A DNA stretch of 64,000 nt from Hofstenia miamia (taxonomy: Eukaryota > Xenacoelomorpha > Acoela): assembly GCA_004352715.1 (NCBI GenBank), contig SCFE01000039.1, forward strand, positions 840,770 through 904,769. Direction: 5' to 3'. Under the pieces are notes generated by a model that was not told the DNA's origin, made no database searches, and saw only the letters and a program-made list of their open reading frames with translations. How positions within the stretch are numbered: position 1 is the stretch's first letter; every line of letters begins with the position of its first letter. A program made the position numbers and the translations under genes. Of the stretch, positions 56,248-64,000 are shown piece by piece.

Positions 56248-56999
56248 TGTTTCAAACTGGTTCATTAAGTTTCCCTTTTACTTGTTTGCAGGTGTACAGA
56301 AATCCACATTAATTACTATCATTTATGAAGTTGGATATGCATGCATTAATATTGAATTGGAATTCAAGATCCAATCTTGGAACTTACTGCTAATCGCAGC
56401 AGATTGAAGTGAATTATTACACTAAGTAGCACAATTTTTATGTGGATTCAAAAAAGCTTTTAAATAATTGTACGCTCTCCTGCTATATTCTAGAGGGCAT
56501 TTTCTGGAAAGTTATAATGTGGCAAATAGTTAGCATTCATTTATTATATAAAAATAGCAAAGTTAGACATGTTTATCTAATGGGAATTTGATAGCAAATA
56601 TAGTTGTTTTTAAAACGAAAGATAGTTTTTTCATTATTTATATAAATAAGTTAAACACAATGATATCATATCAAGTAACGCCAAAGTTGCTTAAATTTTT
56701 TTGCATTTCGCGAAACGAATTTGTTAAATCCAAATACAAAGCAAACAAAAATGCTTTTAGTAGTCCTTAAATAACTATTTTCAAAGCTTTGATTTGAGAT
56801 AAGAGCGCATGGAAATCTAAATCAAATCCTGTTAATGTGATAAATGTCCTTCAATTGATAAACTCTTAGTTCTAAATCGGCACTATCAAATGAATTAAGG
56901 AAGACCTTTATTAATTTATGGAAATACAAAGTATTTTATTAAGAATTCGAAAGTCTTTATTTAATAAGTGTTTGACAATTGCAGAACTGATGATTTATT
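56248..56999. other. downstream of SFXN5, no feature recognised
   Basis: AT-rich DNA with only short open frames after the SFXN5 poly(A) signals. Confidence 0.5.
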
Positions 57000-57552
57000 T
57001 AATAGCGCCATAAAAAAACACAAAATCATATTTACAATATAATTAAGCATGCGTAAGTTGCGCCATTATTACAATACGTGTGTCCATTTAGTTTAAATGT
57101 TGCCTCATCACTCCACCAGATATAGTCAACAAAAGTAGGATCATTGTCACACATTTCAAGAAATAATTCAGACAATTCTAATCTGTCTAGATCATCTTAA
57201 TGCAATTTATGAACAAGTCGTGGAATATAAGGATTTCATATAAAAAATCTCCCTTTTCATTGCATATTGCTGTTTGGTCTACCACTTTTTGGAACATCAT
57301 TTACGGATCTTGTTATCTCAAATTTCTCGACCAGTTGTTTAATGTTCCTCCCTTGGACTCTGCGTATGGTGAAGACGTTGGCTAGCTTCAGAAGAATTAT
57401 CCTGACATTCATAGTAAAATTTAACAGCACTAATTCTATTTTGTTTGTTGAGTCTAAAAGCCACTATTAATATATAATAATTCATAGATTAAATATTTAC
57501 ATAGAAATCTTTTATAAAAATAATTTGGAAACTTTTTTGTCACCCTGTAGTT
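57000..57552 (-). mobile_element. mariner-like transposon, 5' part
   Basis: It begins on the - strand with a CTACAGGGTGACAAAAAAGT end (57533-57552). N-terminal transposase pieces follow in shifted frames: a NIKQLVEKFEITRSVNDVPKSG HTH-linker stretch near 57280-57345, then DPTFVDYIWWSDEATFKLNG near 57090-57150, where SDEATF carries the first catalytic Asp. The remaining catalytic part is missing. Confidence 0.65.
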
Positions 57553-59776
57553 ACGTGAAATAGTGTAATCACTATTATTATTATTGCTGAGATATCTAGC
57601 TGTTTCGACTATGGTGACCTTCAAGGCTTCTACGAAAATGCAGAAGCAAAATGTTCCTTCTAAATAAGTTAAAGGCACAAGGTTACTCCTTACGCGAGTT
57701 CAAGATTCTTTACACTGCGTTGATATTGCCAAACATAAAAGCACAGAACACAAAGACGCAAGTGAATACCTTAGCTTTTGCAAACACTGCCAAAATGCAA
57801 AAATCCTAATATAATTTGAAATGCTCTTCAATGAAAAATCTTTTAAATGTACACTCTAAGCAACTTGCAATGCCAAGATCAACTTAGCACTCAGAAGGAT
57901 TATCATGATTATAATCACTAATATAAAACTGTTTATGGCATACTATTAATAGGATATTAATATATTTAATATTGCTGTTATATAATTTAAAATTTTTATT
58001 TCAATGTCAGTAAAATTCAAAATTTATATTTAAATCTCAAATTTTGTTCGAAAAATTAATTTTTCTATCACGGATTTTAATACACTCTACAACAATTTTT
58101 TAATGTCATGCAAAGTAAATTTTGGTGTTGTTCTTTAATTTGCAATTATTTATGCTATTCTTGTTTTCATTGTCTTAGCTGCAATTTTGAAGTAAATGTA
58201 TCTTGTTTGAAACAACTTCAATTCAAAGTGACATTGCAAGGTGGTTATTTTTGAATTTTGACAAGAAATTAATACGAGAGGTAATACTATAAGAAACTCA
58301 ACTATTTAAACTATAAATATATTATGATTATAATTGATGACAATTTTACGAACTAGATTTTTACAAAGCTTTCAAATATTTTGATTGGCATTCACTATTT
58401 CGTAGGTATATGTTTATTTTTATCTAAAGATAGTGTTGAAGTTCTAAAGATTTTCTATTCGAATTTAAAAAAACATGAATATTTTTTAGGTCCATGTTTA
58501 TTTATTGTTAGAATATTTATTTAAATTCGGATCCGTTTCGGGTTGAAAACTAATTTTTTTAAAAATCCGGATTGCATCTGATCTTCAAATTTTGGATACG
58601 ATTCCATCTCTGAGCGCTATTAATAAATAAACGTTTCAAAATATTTTTATGAAATTTAATGCAAGCAATTTTTTTTGATCTCTTTGTGATATTGACGTTA
58701 AAGTTCGGAAGCTTGATTAAATTGTAAGGCGGTAATTCTTTAATTACAGTGTGACAAAAATTTTTTTCTTAGTTGAGCACTTTTTTTCAATGTCAATTTA
58801 AAGTTGCTGAAAACGAATTTTTATTGACTAAATAGGTCATTGAATTTAGAAATCGGAAATTGTATTACAAAAATCTAATTGTATTTGGATTTTAATGCAA
58901 GCAGACATTTTGTATTCATCCAGAAGCCATGAAGCCAAAATATAGTCTAAATAGGAAAATTTTGAATTTGCTGTAATTGAGATAATATCAAGGCTCTTAG
59001 TTTTTCAACAAACTTCTTTAGTGGTTAAATAACTCATAAATACAAAAATCGATAAATTTACAAAATTCATTTAACACTGCATTCATTATTACATCTTAAA
59101 GTAAATTTTTGGAATAATTGTATAAATTTGTTGATAATTTTTCTTAATCATTTTAATGTAATAACTCAAATTGATTGTTTTCATTGATCTGAACCTTTTG
59201 AAACTCCCAGTGTTTTTTGCACATGCCAATATGCTTTAGATACACCGACACTCCTAATTAAGTCTTTTGAGTAGTTGGTGTAATTTTCCTTTGTTTATAA
59301 CTTAACAAACAAATTTTCATTAAAAACATTCAATTGACACTTCAGAAAATGAAGTTAATAGACATTCCTGGTAATATCCATCTCTTCAATCTAGTCAGAA
59401 AATTTCGGTTGTCTCATGCTTGTAGCCTTATAGCTATTTGAAGAATAATGGAGATCTCGAAAATTTATGACAGAATAATACTATTAGATTGGTTCACTTG
59501 TTCCTTGAAAATTTTTTGTAGATTAATCATACATACTTTCATATCAGCATTTTGAAGTATTGGAAGTCAATCCTGTGAAGTGCAGGTTCGAGTTGTGTTG
59601 ATTGCAGCCTATACGAGAAAACACTTTATTCATAGATAAAAACAACTGTCACTTGTGGTTTTTCGCTTCAGGTGAAACATGAGGATAAGAAAATGGCAAA
59701 GGCTGTTGATCTTCAAATAGCCAAGTATATATTACTTGGATGTCACGATCCAATAACTTGATGAATCCTAAATTCC
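57553..59776. other. 2.2 kb without recognised feature
   Basis: AT-rich DNA. A short 74-codon frame (57454-57678, -) overlaps the transposon edge and has no motif. Confidence 0.5.
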
Positions 59777-59779
59777 TTA

Positions 59780-60995
59780 ATGTATATATGTCATATGCTT
59801 CAGAATATTTTTTTGCTCAATCATTATATTTATATAAATTTGATTTTTCAAAATGAAATATTCAAAAATGTAGCAGAAAGATTTTACACAGGTCTTGCAT
59901 TTATAAGAGGGAATGATATTTGCAGAGAGACCATGAGTAATGTTGTGAATTGTTGCTATGTAGCAAGCAAGGAGCACGAAAATATGTCAAAAATATTCTT
60001 TCCCTAATGTGATACTCAATGTGATACATTACAACAGTAAAACTAAGGTTAATGAATTATTGTTGGAAATGAGTAGCAAGGAAGGTTTAACTGGTGTCCC
60101 AATACCACATGATGTTCATAAACATTCTCAACAAAGCCGTTATGTAATTTTTCGTTTGCTAGAGTTTTTTGACACATTTTCAGAGCCCATTTAAACTGGG
60201 TTTCAAGCTTTTTAGAAGGAAATCATTTATATTTGTGAATAGCACATAGTTGAGATGACTGAGAAAATATGCATGAAGTATTTTGATTACTGCAGTGGAA
60301 GGAAATTGGTCTTCAATGTAAGAAATGCTTTTGATGCCCATAGTTAACCTTTTCACTATGATATTTATTGCTTTGAATTGTAACTTTCAATCAAAAGTAA
60401 CTCCTAAATATCCAAAAGTGTATTCTATGTCAGGTCCATTGTATTTACCAAGGATAATATAAGTCTTTTTGGAAAATTTGTATTGAAATGCAATTCAAAT
60501 ATTTTTGTAATGTTTTCTAGCATTGAATTTGGTTCATTTTTAAATTAAACGTATTTAGAAAAAAATTGTAATTTTCTTTAAAAAAGTCACCTAACAGAAT
60601 CATGTCTTTATTTTCTGACCATGCAAGAATATGTTCATGTTCCAATTGTTCAATGAATTCAATGGTATGATTTATTGGGACAGTAAAAAACATTAATTAA
60701 TTCCTTTTTAAAAAATGAGTTTTTATTGGATTGTCGACTTCAATCCACAAGCTTTCGAATTTAAGAAGGGTGCTTTTAATGTCGAAGCGAGGCTTGGGAT
60801 TTAATATTTTCAGTACTAAACAAAACACACTCACGCCCTTACATTTTCCTAATGGATTGCTAGAAGTTCTATATCTACGAAATACAGAAAATATATTAGT
60901 ATCGTAAGACCATGCATTGTCTGGATGACTGCTGGTTAACCATGTTTCAGAAATCAGATCGTTCTTAAAGTGTGAAATAAACTGCTAAAATTCAT
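59780..60995 (-). mobile_element. LINE with endonuclease joined to RT C-terminal part
   Basis: The - strand reads NDLISETWLTSSHPDN near 60925-60970 and NKDMILLGDF near 60600, the SETWL and GDFN blocks of APE-type LINE endonucleases. Only about 150 bp later come FSKKTYIILGKYNGPDIEY and YLGVTFD (60385-60480), which belong after the RT YADD box. Then SYIEDQFPSTAVIKILHAYF near 60260-60320. The central RT is therefore missing. Confidence 0.75.
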
Positions 60996-61500
60996 GGTTT
61001 TTTCTAGATAAGTTTTAAAAATTTAAATGGACGTAGGTAATAGAATTATTTTTGCTAACTAACTCTGATGTAAGTCATGGTTGTACACAGGTCCAGGGTT
61101 TTGTTCAATCCCATAAACAGTAAGAAGGAAGAACAATACAATAGATATTTCTAGTAGTTTCCTAAAGCTAATAGTTATAATAAAATAAATTTTTTTAGAC
61201 ATCATGAATTTTTGAACTAAGGCAACTTAAAGGAAGCAAACAGATACTTCCTGCGTCATCTGTTTTTATTAGATATATGAAGAGGAAGTGTGTCAAGAGA
61301 ATTTTAAATAATAACTGAGGATGAACTTTTTGAATTTTAGACAATGAATTGCCTATGGCTTACGCATGCTTAAATATTTCAGATATTTAGTATACATCAT
61401 TATTATACAAAAAATTTCTTAGATAATGTATTTCCAGCGTAGTGAGGTGCGATGCCGATGATGAAGCGGTGATTTCTGGGTAATTAACCATTTTTGCATT

Positions 61501-61723
61501 TTCAACAACTGATCCAAATCGTGTCAAAATTAAAAAATTTGACGTCTTTACTGAATTTGAAGATCTGACAAGTTTTTTATAATAAAATCAATTTAATAAT
61601 TGAACTCATTCAATTTTAACTGGAGTAATGCATAAATGCGTAAGCAATCCACAGAATATAACTTATGATAAACAATTAAGAGCTACAACAAAATTAAATT
61701 AAAATCTGTCCCATGTAATAAAT
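61501..61723. repeat. 223-bp duplicate, left of a 21-N gap
   Basis: It starts ttcaacaactgatccaaatc and matches 61745-61967 along its whole length with one difference seen (gacgtc versus gaggtc). Confidence 0.95.
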
Positions 61724-61744
61724 NNNNNNNNNNNNNNNNNNNNN
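61724..61744. other. assembly gap (21 N)
   Basis: A tiny gap exactly between two near-identical 223-bp copies. Confidence 1.
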
Positions 61745-61967
61745 TTCAACAACTGATCCAAATCGTGTCAAAATTAAAAAATTTGAGGTCTTTACTGAAT
61801 TTGAAGATCTGACAAGTTTTTTATAATAAAATCAATTTAATAATTGAACTCATTCAATTTTAACTGGAGTAATGCATAAATGCGTAAGCAATCCACAGAA
61901 TATAACTTATGATAAACAATTAAGAGCTACAACAAAATTAAATTAAAATCTGTCCCATGTAATAAAT
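61745..61967. repeat. 223-bp duplicate, right of the gap
   Basis: Partner of 61501-61723. Most likely the same genomic segment placed twice. Confidence 0.95.
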
Positions 61968-62282
61968 GATTTGGAATCGCAATAATGAGGTTGAGAAAAT
62001 AATGATGAAAATGTTAGGTGTGGCTTTCAAAAAAATCATTTGCATTTAAATGCAAAGAATTTTCCTGCAACTTGTTTTGGAAATAGAATTAATGGGAAAT
62101 ATAAAATAATGAACGAAAAAAGACATCTGAGACATTTCATGAAAATCAAGATTTTTTAGGAATGTCCAGTGCAACCGATTGTCAGTTCATGGGGAAGTAT
62201 AGAGAATATTATCTTAAGCATTAATAAAATTTTATTTCCTAAAGGCCATAAAAAAATAACTGCTAATGGTTTTTTGTAAAAC

Positions 62283-62600
62283 TTTTTCTGCCAGCGATGC
62301 TTTAATAGAAGCTCTTGAAAAATGGAGAAAAATGAAGATAATAATGAGTACTCAGCAGTTACTTGCTTAGACCTCTGGAAGGTATTCAATTCGATTGATC
62401 ATAGTATATTGCTACAAAAAATTAAATATCTAGGCTTTTCTAATGACAGTGTAGGCCTCATTTCTAGTTATTTGTATAATTGCATGCAACGAGTAAATTT
62501 GTTATCAGTATTCTTTGTTCAAACAATTTCTTTGCAAGAATCTGAAAGCCAAGGCTTGTCATTCGTATTTTTGAGAAATTATTAGTGACCAGAATTTTCT
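62283..62600 (+). mobile_element. LINE reverse transcriptase fragment
   Basis: The frame at 62322 reads AVTCLDLWKVFNSIDHSILL then QKIKYLGFSNDSVGLISSYL, the RT motif A to B region (F.DLSKAFDTIDH.ILL.KL...G). The catalytic Asp of motif A is kept as LDL, but AF.D has become VFNS. No PQG or YADD box follows. Confidence 0.8.
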
Positions 62601-64000
62601 TTTCGCGACAATATTCATCTAGATAGGATTCAAGAATATTAACAACCTTTTGATCATGTTGTGCTTTTTCAAATGCCAATAAATTGTATTTTGATAAAGA
62701 AAATTCACTAATTTTGAAGACAGTAAAATGATTGGAATTGAAAATTCTAAACAACGAATTTTCGGATTTGCAGTAGCCTCCTCTCCATTGTAAATTTTGC
62801 GCGATTCCGCAGGAAAGTAAATTTCCGGAAGGTCTTGATTGAGGTAGCCAAGAAGCCTCCTAGTCTCTAAAACCAAGACCGCAAATAGATAACAATTTTT
62901 GCTAAATGTGAATGTAATAGTTAACTGTTAAAAAACGATTTTTATGTTAGTTACGAATAGAAAAATTGAATCAACATTAACAATTATTAAAATATGCAAC
63001 AATGTAATTCAAGAATCACTAAAAATATTTGAGAATAATAATGGATAATAAGTTGAATTTTAAAGATGCTGTAAGAATCATTTAATAAAAATCATTGACT
63101 GCGATAAATTCTTCGATCCCATTTCTTGTATTCATTTTGTTTAATAGAATTAAGCAAAAATAGCAAAATTTAAAGTGTAGAAAATGCTTAAATGGTAATT
63201 TAATCAAAAATAAAGCGTTAATACTATTTATAATCCTTAGAAAACACTAAATTTTATCTACAAGCAGCAACAACAATATGTTATCAAGGGCATAGCTAAT
63301 GGTCCAAATCTGAGGGTATTTAACATTACTATAAAAAAAAGCCTTTTATATAACTCATGTTCTAATGCTTACAGCAGGCTAAGCCTAAATCAGCTATTGA
63401 AGCCGTCAATTATAATTTGCATAAAAATTTCATATTTCCTTGAAAACTTACCAAATATAATTTTGCGCAGACCCATTTGAAAAAGTATTGCTGAGAACTT
63501 CAACCTAAAAACACTAATTAAATATTATTTCATTGAATAACCTAGTTTCAAGCTTTTTTTGAGGTAAAAATGCTCTTTTGGAGTTGTTGCTGATAATTTA
63601 GATTTAAAATTTTTAGTAATGTGATAGTTGTAACTTAAGTAATTGAACTTTGCAAATTTGTAAATTATTTTTAACAATTGTAATGCAAATTTTGTAAATT
63701 TGTTGATAACTTTATAATATTTATTGTTCTTTCTTTATTAGCAACAATATTAAATTTACGAAATCAATTGAAAAAATATTATATTTACTAATAATTTAGT
63801 GAATAACACTTTGAATTAATATATTAATATTAGTGATGTTCAGGTATATGTACTGGTCAGAGGTACCTGGTATTATTGGATACAGAGAAGCTTTCAATTC
63901 CTCATTGTGCATTTTAACTATGACTTTTTCTCAAACTGTAAATTTTCAATAAAATTTCATTCTTGAGTATTGCCAGGGACAAGTGAATACAGGTCAGTAA
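62601..64000. other. window end, no firm feature
   Basis: Two overlapping - strand frames (62464-62754 and 62619-62876) look somewhat protein-like (for example GYLNQDLPEIYFPAESRK) but match nothing I know. The rest is AT-rich. Confidence 0.4.

Noticed and set aside
59581-59620. B-box-like ggttcgagt suggesting a tRNA or SINE
   Set aside because: No matching A box or cloverleaf could be built around it.

Overview
The window looks like nuclear DNA from an animal. It is AT-rich, full of microsatellites and decayed transposons, has four N gaps, and carries a gene with GT..AG introns. The anchor is a sideroflexin-5-like gene (SFXN5 family, mitochondrial inner-membrane carrier) on the + strand. I can read its last nine coding exons between 3434 and 56186; they join in frame to 283 residues plus a stop codon. 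The 5' exons lie upstream of the window or in the first gap. The species cannot be named from sequence. An AT-rich, repeat-rich invertebrate (for example a hydrozoan-like cnidarian) would fit, but that is a guess.

Layout. 1-3.4 kb: retroelement debris. 3.4-7.6 kb: five small exons, including a 27-nt microexon beside a 42-nt intron. 7.6-14.5 kb: an intron holding a Tc1 fragment, a decayed P-element (THAP9-like) transposase, a complete mariner with plant-type DD39D transposase and Stowaway-like ends, and a LINE with a deleted RT core. 14.57 kb: a large exon. 14.8-42.7 kb: a 28-kb intron. It contains an inverted pair of a ~1-kb repeat, piggyBac-like MITEs, a LINE with a near-identical tandem duplication, a hAT pseudogene, a Russian-doll nest of MITEs in a LINE, a near-complete Tc1 element, and one intact antisense single-exon gene of 853 codons (23231-25792). 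42.7-43.4 kb: two exons. 43.4-56.1 kb: a 12.7-kb intron with a mariner remnant and a ~6-kb Helitron-type element (Cys-rich N-terminus, Rep, Pif1 helicase) on the - strand, plus a possible accessory gene. 56.1 kb: the last SFXN5 exon with poly(A) signals. 56.2-64 kb: downstream DNA with mariner and LINE fragments and a duplication around a 21-N gap.

Only two loci look functional: SFXN5 and the 853-codon ORF nested antisense inside it. The latter has an N-terminal Cys/His motif followed by three copies of a ~280-residue module that I do not recognise. It is the best candidate here for something undescribed. The second standout is the plant-type mariner inside an animal gene. Everything else is transposable-element sediment of different ages. 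All family assignments come from reading motifs by eye; no searches were run.
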